From assembly GCA_029556915.1 (NCBI GenBank), contig JAKQIT010000050.1, positions 92,375 through 156,374 on the forward strand: a DNA stretch of 64,000 bases. Reading direction: 5' to 3'. Of this stretch, positions 18,705 through 27,940 are shown piece by piece. The notes below the pieces were generated by a model that had not been told where the DNA came from, did no database searches, and saw nothing but the letters and a program-made list of their open reading frames with translations. Position 1 is the first letter of the stretch, and the number at the start of each line of letters is the position of its first letter. The stretch comes from Pseudomonadota bacterium. GTDB lineage: Bacteria > Pseudomonadota > Gammaproteobacteria > Burkholderiales > Methylophilaceae. The position numbers were made by a program, and so were the translations under genes.

Positions 18705-19388
18705 TTACTTACCCAACGCCCCAAAAACCTTCTTCAATAAACTGCTCGCTTGCCCCACTGGGTCTTTACGAATCGCCGCTTCTTCTTTGGCTATCATCAA
18801 ATACACGCCATCCAGCGCTTTTTTGGTGACGTACTGGTTGATATTGGCATCTTCTTTTTTTACCACGCCAAATTTGCTGCCCATTTCGGCGTATTTATTG
18901 TAGCTTTCAGCCAGTTGCACGTTGGCGGTGGCTTTTTCTACAATCGGCAAAAATTTCTCGGCCATTTGGGTTGAGGTGGTTTTTTTAAAGTATTGCGTAG
19001 CGGCATCTTGCGGGCCAGTTAATATCGCTTTGGCATCGGCTACACTCATTTTTTTAATTGAATCAACCAGTAGCGTTTTAGCTTCTGGCACGGCGGCTTC
19101 GGCAGCGCGGTTCATTTTTAAAATCAGCTCGTCAGATTGTTTGCCCATGCCCATTAACTTCATGCCTTTTTCAATTTTTTTCAATGAGCTAGGCAGTGGA
19201 ATTTTCACTTCTTTATTGCCCAAAAAGCCATCTGCCGCGCCCAGTGAGCTCACCGCTTTGCCCACGCCTTGGGTGAGGGCTTCTTTTAAGCCGCCGCTGG
19301 CTTCAGTATTAGTGAGGTCGCTCACGCCCAAAGCGCTGGCTTGTGTGGTGAATAAAACAAAACCTAAAGTTGCTAAAAGTTGACGCAT
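18705..19388 (-). CDS. DUF4197 family exported protein
   Basis: 227 residues from ATG 19388, which has GGAGG upstream. Signal peptide MRQLLATLGFVLFTTQASA, then the DUF4197 body: GLKEALTQGVGKAVSSLG, KIPLPSSLKKIEKGMKLMG, ADAKAILTGPQDAATQYFKKTTS and the C-terminal LDGVYLMIAKEEAAIRKDP. This family of periplasmic helical proteins is common in proteobacteria and has no established function to my knowledge. Monocistronic with its own terminator hairpin. Confidence 0.9.
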   Translation of the reverse strand: MRQLLATLGFVLFTTQASALGVSDLTNTEASGGLKEALTQGVGKAVSSLGAADGFLGNKEVKIPLPSSLKKIEKGMKLMGMGKQSDELILKMNRAAEAAVPEAKTLLVDSIKKMSVADAKAILTGPQDAATQYFKKTTSTQMAEKFLPIVEKATANVQLAESYNKYAEMGSKFGVVKKEDANINQYVTKKALDGVYLMIAKEEAAIRKDPVGQASSLLKKVFGALGK

Positions 19389-19489
19389 GGTGAAATCCTC
19401 CAAAAAAAGTAAATTGCAAGCGCTAGCATAAACCTAATTGGTGAACTTTGCATGCGTGTAACTATTATTTACGATTGTAAATTAGCCAT

Positions 19490-19512
19490 AAAAAAAGGGG
19501 CTAAAAAGCCCC
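19490..19512 (-). terminator. Terminator of glgP
   Basis: On the minus strand, stem GGGGCT/AGCCCC with a TTTT loop followed by seven T residues, downstream of glgP and just beyond repeat copy F. Confidence 0.8.
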
Positions 19513-19563
19513 GAGCAAAAAACAATGCCCTGTAAGCCGCATAGAATAAGGCTTACAGGGCAG
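19509..19563 (-). repeat. Dispersed palindromic repeat, copy F
   Basis: On the minus strand: GCCCTGTAAGCC, loop TTATTCTATGC, GGCTTACAGGGC, then a diverged tail ending CTCGGGG that overlaps the glgP terminator stem. Relative to copy C the stem keeps pairing through paired changes (GTAAGCC with GGCTTAC, CCCTG with CAGGG). Confidence 0.8.
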
Positions 19564-19597
19564 GTCAAAAGAAGATGTGTGTTTTTAAGGCTGATTT

Positions 19598-22111
19598 TTA
19601 CACTTTTACATGCCAAATATTATTGGCGTAATCAGCAATCGCGCGGTCACTTGAAAACTTGGCCATATTTGCAACATTTAAAATCGCCATGCGTGTCCAT
19701 TCGTCTTGGTTTTGGTAGAGCGCAGACACTTTATCTTGGGTTTCAATATAGCTGGCGTAGTCGGCAAGTAACAAGTAATTGTCGTTATTCAGCAAGGTGT
19801 CCACAATTGCTTGGTAGCGGTGCGGCTCATCCACTGAGAAAAAGCCGCTGCCTATCATGTCAATCACTTCTTTTAGCGCTGGGTTGCTGTTGTAATAGTC
19901 ACGTGGTTTGTAGCCATTCGCTTTTACTTCAGCCACTTGCGGTGTGGTGAGTCCAAATATAAAGATATTTTCCATGCCCACTTCTTCAGCAATTTCCACG
20001 TTAGCACCATCGAGCGTGCCGATAGTGAGCGCGCCATTGAGTGCCATTTTCATGTTGCCGGTGCCCGAAGCCTCAGTACCTGCGGTGGAGATTTGCTCAG
20101 ATAAATCGCTACCGGGGAATAAAATTTCAGCGGCGGACACTTCATAGTTGGGGTAGAACACCACTTTGAGTTTGTCGCCCACGTGTGGGTCGTCATTCAC
20201 AATAAGCGCTACGTCGTTAATGAGGCGAATAATTTGCTTGGCCATCCAATATCCCGGCGCGGCTTTACCGCCAAAAATCACCGTGCGTGGCGTGATGTTT
20301 TTCTCACCGCTACGAATGCGGTTATATAAAGTAATTACGTGCAACACGTTAAGTAATTGGCGTTTGTATTCGTGAATACGTTTAATTTGAACATCAAACA
20401 AGCTGTTTACGTTCACTTTAATGCCGGTTTTTTGCTCTATTTTTAATGCCAAACGTGCTTTGTTGGCTTGTTTTACTTGCGCACACGCTTTTCTAAAATC
20501 TTTATCTTTAGCCAATGGTGCAATTTTTTTGATTTTGGTTAAATCTTTTTTAAATTCACCTCCTATTGCTTTTTCAATCAGCGCGGTGAGGCCCGGGTTG
20601 GCTTGATTCAACCAGCGGCGCGGCGTGATGCCATTAGTGACGTTGGTGAATTTGTTGGGGTAAATTTTGGCAAAATCAGCAAACAAGAATTGTTGTAATA
20701 ACTCGCTATGCAAAGCCGCTACGCCATTCACCGTGTGTGAGCCCACCACAGCTAAATGCGCCATGCGCACGCGGCGGCCGTGTGTTTCATCAATAATGGA
20801 CACGCGTCCCAGTAAATCGACATCACCAGGGAAGTGGTGATTCACCATGTGTAAAAATTCAAAGTTAATTTTGTAGATAATTTCTAAGTGGCGCGGCAAT
20901 AAGCGGCTGAATAAATCAACAGACCACGTTTCTAGTGCTTCAGGCATTAAAGTGTGGTTGGTGTAAGCAAAAATTTTGATTGTTAAGCCCCAAGCAAAAT
21001 CCCAAGCTAAACCATGCACATCTACCAACTGATACATCATTTCGGCTACGCCAATTGATGGGTGCGTGTCGTTGAGTTGAATGGCGATTTTTTCAGGCAG
21101 AATTTTCCAGTCGGCCTGTTTTTTCATTTCATTGGTGCTTAAAAAGCGGCGCAAAATATCTTGAATGGAGGCTGAAACAAAGAAATATTGCTGTTTTAAG
21201 CGTAACTCTTTACCCAAAACTGAAGCATCGTTCGGGTACAGCACTTTAGAAATATTTTCGGTTTCGTTACGCTCTTCAACGGCTTTTTCATAATCACCAT
21301 CGTTAAAGTGGCGCAAGTCGAATTCACGCGCGGCTTTGGCTGACCACAAACGTAAGCTGTTGACAGTGTCAGTACCGTAACCGGGCACTGGTACGTCATA
21401 AGCCATGGCTACCACATGCTCGCCATCCACCCAATGTTGCGTTTCGCCTTTTTCATCGGCATATTTCACCACATGGCCATAAAAGCGAATGTTAAACGTG
21501 ACTTCTGGGCGTTGAAACTCCCAAATATTGCCGTAGCGCAGCCAGTTATCGGGGTTTTCAACTTGTTGGCCATTTTCGATGCTTTGTCTAAACATGCCAT
21601 ATTCATAACGGATGCCATAACCAGTAGCGGGAATATCCATCGTTGCCATCGAATCCACAAAACAAGCCGCTAAACGGCCTAAACCACCGTTGCCAAGCGC
21701 GGCATCGGTTTCCATATCTTGGGTGGCTTCTATGTCGCGGCCCAACGCATGCAAACCCTCTTTTAATTCGTTGTTAATGCCCAAGTTTAGTGCAGCGTTG
21801 CCCAACATGCGCCCCATTAAAAACTCTAATGAGAGGTAATACACACGTTTTGGGTCTTTTTCGTAATAAGCTTCAGCCGTTTTTACCCAGCGTTCAACCA
21901 CGTGGTCACGAATAGTAAAGCTTGATGCATCGTACCAATCGCGCGGGGTGGCGGCATCATTGGTTTTAAAGCTAGAAAAGATTAAATGGTTTTGCAAGGC
22001 TTGTTTAATCGGCGTGAGCTTAGGAATAACCGTTGCTTTGGTTGTTTTAGCTTTTGCTACGGTTTTAGTTTTTGCTTTGGCTTTAGTTTTGCTGGTTTCT
22101 GTTGATTTCAT
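19598..22111 (-). CDS. glgP: Glycogen/starch phosphorylase GlgP
   Basis: Cytoplasmic PLP-dependent alpha-glucan phosphorylase that releases glucose-1-phosphate from glycogen. About 837 residues from ATG 22111; a TTG at 22123 is also in frame. Family motifs: YYLSLEFLMGR, DAALGNGGLGRLAACF, TNHTLMPEALETW, the KRIHEYKRQLLN segment and the PLP-lysine region STAGTEASGTGNMKMALNGALTIGTLDGANVEI (as consecutive pieces). The N-terminus has an unusual tail of about 30 residues made almost only of Lys, Ala and Thr. Length is otherwise normal. Single-gene unit. Confidence 0.97.
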   Translation of the reverse strand: MKSTETSKTKAKAKTKTVAKAKTTKATVIPKLTPIKQALQNHLIFSSFKTNDAATPRDWYDASSFTIRDHVVERWVKTAEAYYEKDPKRVYYLSLEFLMGRMLGNAALNLGINNELKEGLHALGRDIEATQDMETDAALGNGGLGRLAACFVDSMATMDIPATGYGIRYEYGMFRQSIENGQQVENPDNWLRYGNIWEFQRPEVTFNIRFYGHVVKYADEKGETQHWVDGEHVVAMAYDVPVPGYGTDTVNSLRLWSAKAAREFDLRHFNDGDYEKAVEERNETENISKVLYPNDASVLGKELRLKQQYFFVSASIQDILRRFLSTNEMKKQADWKILPEKIAIQLNDTHPSIGVAEMMYQLVDVHGLAWDFAWGLTIKIFAYTNHTLMPEALETWSVDLFSRLLPRHLEIIYKINFEFLHMVNHHFPGDVDLLGRVSIIDETHGRRVRMAHLAVVGSHTVNGVAALHSELLQQFLFADFAKIYPNKFTNVTNGITPRRWLNQANPGLTALIEKAIGGEFKKDLTKIKKIAPLAKDKDFRKACAQVKQANKARLALKIEQKTGIKVNVNSLFDVQIKRIHEYKRQLLNVLHVITLYNRIRSGEKNITPRTVIFGGKAAPGYWMAKQIIRLINDVALIVNDDPHVGDKLKVVFYPNYEVSAAEILFPGSDLSEQISTAGTEASGTGNMKMALNGALTIGTLDGANVEIAEEVGMENIFIFGLTTPQVAEVKANGYKPRDYYNSNPALKEVIDMIGSGFFSVDEPHRYQAIVDTLLNNDNYLLLADYASYIETQDKVSALYQNQDEWTRMAILNVANMAKFSSDRAIADYANNIWHVKV

Positions 22112-22186
22112 GTGATGACTCAATTTTACAGTTTAGATAGTATTTTGTTGATGCGTGTATTTTAGCAAAAAACGTGCCTGCTTTTT

Positions 22187-22231
22187 AGCCAACAAGCCAA
22201 GAGTTACAAATTTGCAACAATTTTGTTGGCT
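22187..22231. promoter_or_regulatory. Inverted repeat in the glgP/mutase-like divergent gap
   Basis: Arms AGCCAACAA (22187-22195) and TTGTTGGCT (22223-22231), with an extra AAGCCAAC directly after. Position between two divergent starts suggests an operator, but no regulator can be named. Confidence 0.3.
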
Positions 22232-22287
22232 TAAGCCAACAGTTAAAGCTTGGCAGAACAATTTTGACCGTGTTGTTTGATGTTAAA

Positions 22288-22797
22288 ATGACAGCGATGA
22301 AAATGCTTAACTTAATACGTCAGTTTTTTGCAAAAAAGTCGACAAAACCCAATGCAGCACTTGCTTGGCAGCAAGCGGGAAACCAAGCAGATAATGCTTA
22401 TTGGTTGTATGCAAGCCCCGTGCATTTAGTGTTGCAACGCGATACCTTTAGCTTGGCCGAGCCCGTGCCTGTGCCGTTAGCGCAAGATGAAATTTATAAA
22501 TTAACGCTATCGCTTAATCAGCACTTTGCAGAAGACGGCATGCAGTTTTTTTGGCTTGAAAATCGTTGGTTTTTAAGGCTGGAGGCTAACCCCAAAGTTG
22601 ATACATCGCCGCCTGAAAGTGCCATCAATCAAGACATTACTGCTTTTTTGCCAACAGGTGAGGGTGCGATGCAATGGGCAAAATTTCAAAATGAGTTGCA
22701 AATGTTATTGTTTAACCACCCTGTAAACCTTGCGCGCGAAAATAACCGATTGCCAGCCATCAATAGTATTTGGTGTGATGGCGGCGGAGCAGTTTAA
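22288..22797 (+). CDS. Phosphoglycerate mutase-like (AlkP superfamily) protein, truncated
   Basis: 169 residues from ATG 22288. The family is usually found just upstream of recJ in betaproteobacteria and is usually about twice as long. Its hallmark segment, Pro-x-x-Asn-Ser-x-Trp followed by a Gly triplet, is present as LPAINSIWCDGGG, but the protein stops two residues later where homologues continue into the second half. The call rests on this motif and the position before recJ. It may be a natural short form or a decayed gene. recJ follows after 6 nt, so they form one operon. Confidence 0.5.
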   Translation: MTAMKMLNLIRQFFAKKSTKPNAALAWQQAGNQADNAYWLYASPVHLVLQRDTFSLAEPVPVPLAQDEIYKLTLSLNQHFAEDGMQFFWLENRWFLRLEANPKVDTSPPESAINQDITAFLPTGEGAMQWAKFQNELQMLLFNHPVNLARENNRLPAINSIWCDGGGAV

Positions 22798-22803
22798 AGC
22801 AAC

Positions 22804-23694
22804 ATGCAAATCAAACCACGTATTTTTGATGACAACATAGCAAGTGCGCTCATCGCGCAAGGCGTCAATCCGCTACTGGCAAAGCTTTTTGCAGCGCGTG
22901 GCATTGTGGAATCGCAACAGCTCAGCGCAAATCTGGCTAGTTTGTTACCACCGCAAAGCTTAACCAATAACAAAGCGATGGCAAAATTGTTGGCTGATGC
23001 CATTGCCGACAATAAAAAGTTATTGGTGATTGGGGATTACGATGCCGATGGTGCCACAGCAACCGCGGTGGCAGTGAAAGGCTTAAAAATGTTTGGGGCA
23101 ACTGTGGATTTTTTAGTGCCCAATCGTTTTGAATATGGCTATGGCTTAACGCCTGAAATTGTGCAGCTAGCCGCACAGCAAAAACCGGATATTTTAATCA
23201 CGGTGGATAACGGTATTGCCAGCGTTGATGGTGTGGATGCGGCGAATGCACTTGGCATACAAGTGCTCATTACTGACCACCACTTGCCGGGTGAGATCAC
23301 ACCCAACGCTGCTTGTATCATCAACCCCAACCAGCATGGTTGCACATTTTTAAGCAAAAATCTGGCGGGTGTGGGCGTGATGTTTTATGCGCTATTAGCG
23401 TTACGGGCAGAGTTTCGCGCCCGTGGAAAGTTTGAAAATAGCGCAGAGCCTAATTTAACAGAGTTGCTTGATTTAGTGGCGCTGGGCACCGTGGCAGATT
23501 TGGTGAAGTTAGATGAGAATAACCGCATTTTGGTCGAGCAAGGCTTGCGTAGAATCCGCGCTCGCGCTTGCAGTGCAGGTATTTTGGCGTTATTGCGTGT
23601 GAGTGGACGAGAGCCGCAACAAACCACCGCACAAGACTTGGGTTTTTATCTGGGACCGAGAATTAATATTGTGAAGAAAACTTTGACCTACTGA
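22804..23694 (+). pseudogene. recJ: recJ single-strand exonuclease gene, cut by island insertion (5' part)
   Basis: RecJ degrades single-stranded DNA 5' to 3' in recombination and mismatch repair. The first 288 codons are intact and include the DHH phosphoesterase motifs: VIGDYDADGATATAVAV, ITVDNGIA, LITDHHLPG and VALGTVADLVKL. The frame leaves homology after GPRIN (codon 288, 23667), inside the conserved GPRINAAGRL segment, and ends eight foreign codons later. Full RecJ is about 560-580 residues, so the DHHA1 half with nucleic-acid-binding parts is lost. The missing half is expected beyond the right end of the island, outside this window. The fragment is probably inactive. Confidence 0.93.
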
Positions 23695-23711
23695 CTGACT
23701 GATGTTATTTT
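23683..23711 (+). promoter_or_regulatory. Predicted promoter of the recombinase operon
   Basis: TTGACC (23683-23688), 17-nt spacer, TATTTT (23706-23711). It sits 15-45 nt inside the island from the recJ junction, just before the first recombinase gene, and includes three tandem CTGA units. Confidence 0.5.
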
Positions 23712-23741
23712 TTTGATTTATATCATTTAAATATAAAAGAT

Positions 23742-25580
23742 GTGCAAAATTTATCTTATACACAGTCTAGTGTAAAAATTAATACTATTTATAACTGGTA
23801 TGGTATTCCTAAAACCTCTCAAAAGTTTTTAGATTTCACTCCAAGAACCTTTTCTAAGGATAGTCTTCTTGCGCATATTTTCGATGCGAATAAAACTGAA
23901 GATCCAATCAATACTAAAGAAGTAATAAGAGCGTTTGGAAGTCTTAAGTATTTGGCAATGAGTGATTCTTGTTGGGCAATATTACAGAGTGAGCCTGAGT
24001 CGCTTTCATATCAGCAAATAGTGGAGTTGCTCATTTATCTTGAAGATCGAATTGAAGCACAAAATATCAAAGACAAATTCGAAAAAGCTACAAAGGAGAG
24101 AGTTTTCTTTGGGCGAGGCGAGATTTGCCTAAAAAACGGAGATACCGTATGGCTTGCAATTCGAAAATTCAAGTCTCGCTTTCCCTATTCTAGGAAGAGT
24201 TACTCTGACCTAATAGATGAATCCTTCTCAGCTACACCCTTTTCAACTATTGTCGAATTAAACGTTAAGGTTCAAGCTGCCTACGAAGATAGGTTAAAAG
24301 AAATTCTTAAGGCATGTGAAGAAGACATCAATCAGCATATGGAGTATGTTGAAGAATTTCATAAATTAAAGAATATCCCGCTAAGCACACCATACGAAAA
24401 CAGTTTCAAAAATAGTTTTAGAAATGGGCATAAATATGTCAATTCAAAGTGCAACTCTATGGGCCATTGTGACGCAAGACTTGTAGAAGTTAGGAAATTG
24501 TATAGAGCTGATAACTTGGACTTATTTTGGAGAGAAGGTAATAGCTTTTACCCAGCTTCAAGTGTAAAACATTACGGATTTTATAGATTTGTAAATTTGG
24601 TAAATGACGAGCAAAGGTTTTATGGAGGCAGTGCAATACGCATTGGTGAAAAACTTTATGGATATTTTTTACCGGCGAGAATACTGCTTGCTTGCCAAAT
24701 CGTATTGATGGCTACGACCGCAAGCAATTCAGCTTCGATTCGGAGTTTATCTAGGGAGAGAATTCAAGAAACACCAGGTGCCTTTTACCTGGAATGCCTG
24801 AAAACAAAAACAAATAAACTTATCCGCCCAAAAATTGATAAGAGATCAAATTCATTGGCCGTAAAGGTTATTAATCTTCTCTTACAACACGATAAAAACA
24901 TAGATTACTTTGGTTGGAAGAGAAATTCAGATAGTGTTTTTTCAGTTCTCCATAACTTTGGGGAAGGCTATTTGTTTGAGCTTTTCTCTTATACCGAAGT
25001 ATTCAAATATTTCAAAAAATGGCATGGCCTTAAGCCGTTTCGAATGGAAGATGTGCGTGACTTGGTGGCGCAACTTGATTATGTAACGCATAAAGACCCT
25101 TTTAAAACGCAAGCATTATTAAGTCACCGTAATCTAGCAACAACAGATGCGTATTTAAAGGAAAATGTAATCGGTCTATTAAATAAAGCTAATGTTGCTG
25201 AGTTTATGCGGCGATTAGCCCCATCAATAGTTTATTCAATAGCGCCGACTATGATCCAGGAACATGGTTTTGACCCTGAAAAAGTAGACACAAATTTACT
25301 TTTTCCCGTAAGTAATTATGATGATGTGACGGATGCACATTCGGATCGCTGGTTGCTGAACAAGGACGACTATCGCTTCCGCATTGATGCCGAGTCAATA
25401 AAACATTGCGCTTATCAAATGCACTATTACAAAACACATTTTAACGCTTTGATAACTTCTAATGAATTAAGGTTTGTGTCATACCACTTACCGAGAATAC
25501 TTTTCTGCAGGGCACTGTATAACCTTATTAAAGCAAGCGAATACGGGAGCTTATTGCTTAAGGCGGAGGACCATATTTAA
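23742..25580 (+). CDS. Tyrosine-recombinase-like protein with altered active site (first gene of the mobility operon)
   Basis: 612 residues from GTG 23742; no nearby ATG is in frame. A tyrosine-recombinase fold is suggested by the C-terminal third: FRMEDVRDLVAQ (about 433-444) followed by LLSHRNLATTDAYL (about 460-473), which gives the conserved His and tyrosine nucleophile. By hand alignment the first catalytic Arg (the GLR position) is an Asn in TTASNSASIRSL, and the His of the HxxR box is Glu (EDVR). It may therefore be a structural partner rather than an active enzyme. Order and size recall GmtY of the gamma-mobile-trio islands. It overlaps the next gene by one base. Confidence 0.65.
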   Translation: MQNLSYTQSSVKINTIYNWYGIPKTSQKFLDFTPRTFSKDSLLAHIFDANKTEDPINTKEVIRAFGSLKYLAMSDSCWAILQSEPESLSYQQIVELLIYLEDRIEAQNIKDKFEKATKERVFFGRGEICLKNGDTVWLAIRKFKSRFPYSRKSYSDLIDESFSATPFSTIVELNVKVQAAYEDRLKEILKACEEDINQHMEYVEEFHKLKNIPLSTPYENSFKNSFRNGHKYVNSKCNSMGHCDARLVEVRKLYRADNLDLFWREGNSFYPASSVKHYGFYRFVNLVNDEQRFYGGSAIRIGEKLYGYFLPARILLACQIVLMATTASNSASIRSLSRERIQETPGAFYLECLKTKTNKLIRPKIDKRSNSLAVKVINLLLQHDKNIDYFGWKRNSDSVFSVLHNFGEGYLFELFSYTEVFKYFKKWHGLKPFRMEDVRDLVAQLDYVTHKDPFKTQALLSHRNLATTDAYLKENVIGLLNKANVAEFMRRLAPSIVYSIAPTMIQEHGFDPEKVDTNLLFPVSNYDDVTDAHSDRWLLNKDDYRFRIDAESIKHCAYQMHYYKTHFNALITSNELRFVSYHLPRILFCRALYNLIKASEYGSLLLKAEDHI

Positions 25581-27940
25581 TGGCGGTTCGGGAAATGGGT
25601 GTTAAAAAGCTATTACCAGAACTAGAAAAGGATATTAAGTTCTCTGGGATTAGGCATCCTCGTATGCTTAGTGAGCCAGGGGAAAGTAGTATCACTTTCG
25701 ATGTTGCCACCACTGGGGCGAAAAAACAAAGGCTTCGGACAATAGATTTAAACAGCATAACTTTTGCCGGATATGGTGATAACAGTGTGTTTCAAGAACC
25801 TATTCCTTTTAGTCGATTTCCCTACATTAAAGAAACAGTCTGGTATGCGCTAAATGAAACACTTAAGCGGCATAATGTTAGTAGCAACATTACAAATGAA
25901 ATTAATGGGGTGATTCCTTTTCTCACGTGCCTATATTCTTACCTGTTCCGGCATGGAATATATCGTCTTGAGCATGTCACACAAGACGATGTAAAGACGT
26001 GGTTAATTGATTTTATAGAACATGATGGCTGGTGGAATCTTCTTGGCATGGGTCAGGCGCTTGAAAAGTTGATTGTAGACGCAAAAAAAGATCCCCCATT
26101 ACGAATTTTTCTCTCGTCTGAATACAAAAAAGAAAGAGGATTCTTCTCATTTAACAAGACCTCCGTTTCGTGGTTGCTTGGTTTGCCTTTGCAGGGATTT
26201 CATTTCGGTGATATTCAGCGCAAATTGCATAGTGAGATATTTCCTGAATTAGCGATTGAGGGGTCCGGGTTAGGCGGTAACAATACTAGAGGTAAAATGA
26301 CGAGCCAAGTGTTGTACACCGTGTTTAGGAAATTAAATTTTTATACGACTCAATTCCCAGAGGGGGTGGATCAGATTGGCTTTATTCCTATTCCAGAACC
26401 GATGGGCATGGCAAAGAAATTTGCAAAAGCACGAACACAAGAAAGAACGGCAAATATCACCCCCGAGTACGCAGTAAAACTTGTCACCGTCGCGTTTGAC
26501 TGGGTTTACACCAAGTCTCCCGGTGTTATTGAACTGCTCACAATTGCACGCAAAGAAGCAGAGGTTCATGCGAAAAAAGGCAATAGCCGCAGTGCCTCAA
26601 AAAGCAACGTAAGATGGGCGGTTGATAATCACTACCAAGCCATTAAGGAACAGTACGGTTTTGAGTGGGATTCGATCACGCTTGAAGGAAAAGGTGAGGC
26701 TGGTGACTCACTTAACGATTTGTTGGCTGTAGTCCAGTATGCCGCATTCACTTTAATAGGCATCAATCACGGTAGGCGAAAAAACGAGTTGATTGGTGAA
26801 GGTGATAAGCCTTATGGACTGTATCTTGGTTGCGTGAGTGTTATCGAGCAGCAAGTAGAGTTTGACCTCAAGAAAATCAATATCTATGTCGAAAAAACTT
26901 ATCAGCAATGGAAAGAGTTTTGGTGTAACAAACTTGTTTATGATTCGGTAAGTATGTTGGAGAGCATCTATCAATTATTTAGACCCCTTAATACCCCTCC
27001 TATTCGGATTTCTAATTTTGAAGAAGCCAAAGAGCATAAGCTTATTCGCCGCAGGGTCTTAACCGATGTGCCCGAGTGGGCAGACAAAAGCAATTGGGTC
27101 GAGAAATTTAAAAGGGTCGAATACGGTCAAGATTCTCGCCCCTTCTTCAGGCTAGTTGATCCGGAAAGCTCTGTCTTAAGTCAAAAGTCCCATCCGAATC
27201 GCCGTCTCTTCGCCTGTTTATATCACTACCGATACGAGTTCAGTGAGCTATTGGCACTCAGGGATCATCTAGTGCACAACGACACACTTATGACCCATAA
27301 GTATGTGACCGACCCAGATACGCGAAAGCTGGCCGAAACTATGCAGGAGGCTTGGAAGAACGAACAGGACGGTTTCGATAAGGTAATGGACGAAGTACAA
27401 AGGGAATATTTCAGAGACACTCTTATTCAAATTATCAAAGGTGAGTGCGTCGGTGGGCGTTGGCCAAGGTTGGTTTCCAAACGATTAAAAACTCTTGCCA
27501 AGGATGCCGACTTTGTTGCATTGAGTGATGAAGACAAAGCATCTTTATTGACTGAAAAATTAACTCGCAAAGGCTATAAAGCGAATCCAAAATCGAATGG
27601 TATCTGCTTCTCAGGTTCAAACAAAAGCTCTGCTAGGTTAGCAAATTGTCATAGTAGCGAAGGATTGAACCAACAGAATGCTAGCCCGAGCATGTGTCAT
27701 GGGTGCGTACATTTGTTTACCAATCAAAATTACCTGTCAGTAATGGAAGAAGAGTTGGCTGAGCTAGGAGGCCGTTCAAAAGATTTTCGATTGCCGATGC
27801 CTGTGAGGATTCAGGCCGAAAAGCAGTTCTCCGACCTCACAAAAATGATTCAACTAGAGCGCGAGATGGGTCAGGACAATCAGCGTTACTTGGCACAAAA
27901 TATCCAGAATTGGACTGACTCAGGTATTGCCAATGATTAA
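25580..27940 (+). CDS. Large tyrosine recombinase with C-terminal Cys/His cluster
   Basis: 786 residues. Catalytic residues can be followed: Arg in INHGRRKNEL (about 395), HxxR in SHPNRRLFACLY (about 535-546), and a His then the Tyr nucleophile in DHLVHNDTLMTHKYV (about 560-574). After the catalytic domain comes a cysteine/histidine cluster (CFSGS...ANCHSSEG...MCHGCVHLF, about 675-715) that looks like a zinc-binding site, as in large TnpB-type recombinases of Tn554. It would cut and join DNA at the element ends. TAATG coupling to the gene before. Size and order recall GmtZ of gamma-mobile-trio islands; homology needs a search. Confidence 0.75.
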   Translation: MAVREMGVKKLLPELEKDIKFSGIRHPRMLSEPGESSITFDVATTGAKKQRLRTIDLNSITFAGYGDNSVFQEPIPFSRFPYIKETVWYALNETLKRHNVSSNITNEINGVIPFLTCLYSYLFRHGIYRLEHVTQDDVKTWLIDFIEHDGWWNLLGMGQALEKLIVDAKKDPPLRIFLSSEYKKERGFFSFNKTSVSWLLGLPLQGFHFGDIQRKLHSEIFPELAIEGSGLGGNNTRGKMTSQVLYTVFRKLNFYTTQFPEGVDQIGFIPIPEPMGMAKKFAKARTQERTANITPEYAVKLVTVAFDWVYTKSPGVIELLTIARKEAEVHAKKGNSRSASKSNVRWAVDNHYQAIKEQYGFEWDSITLEGKGEAGDSLNDLLAVVQYAAFTLIGINHGRRKNELIGEGDKPYGLYLGCVSVIEQQVEFDLKKINIYVEKTYQQWKEFWCNKLVYDSVSMLESIYQLFRPLNTPPIRISNFEEAKEHKLIRRRVLTDVPEWADKSNWVEKFKRVEYGQDSRPFFRLVDPESSVLSQKSHPNRRLFACLYHYRYEFSELLALRDHLVHNDTLMTHKYVTDPDTRKLAETMQEAWKNEQDGFDKVMDEVQREYFRDTLIQIIKGECVGGRWPRLVSKRLKTLAKDADFVALSDEDKASLLTEKLTRKGYKANPKSNGICFSGSNKSSARLANCHSSEGLNQQNASPSMCHGCVHLFTNQNYLSVMEEELAELGGRSKDFRLPMPVRIQAEKQFSDLTKMIQLEREMGQDNQRYLAQNIQNWTDSGIAND

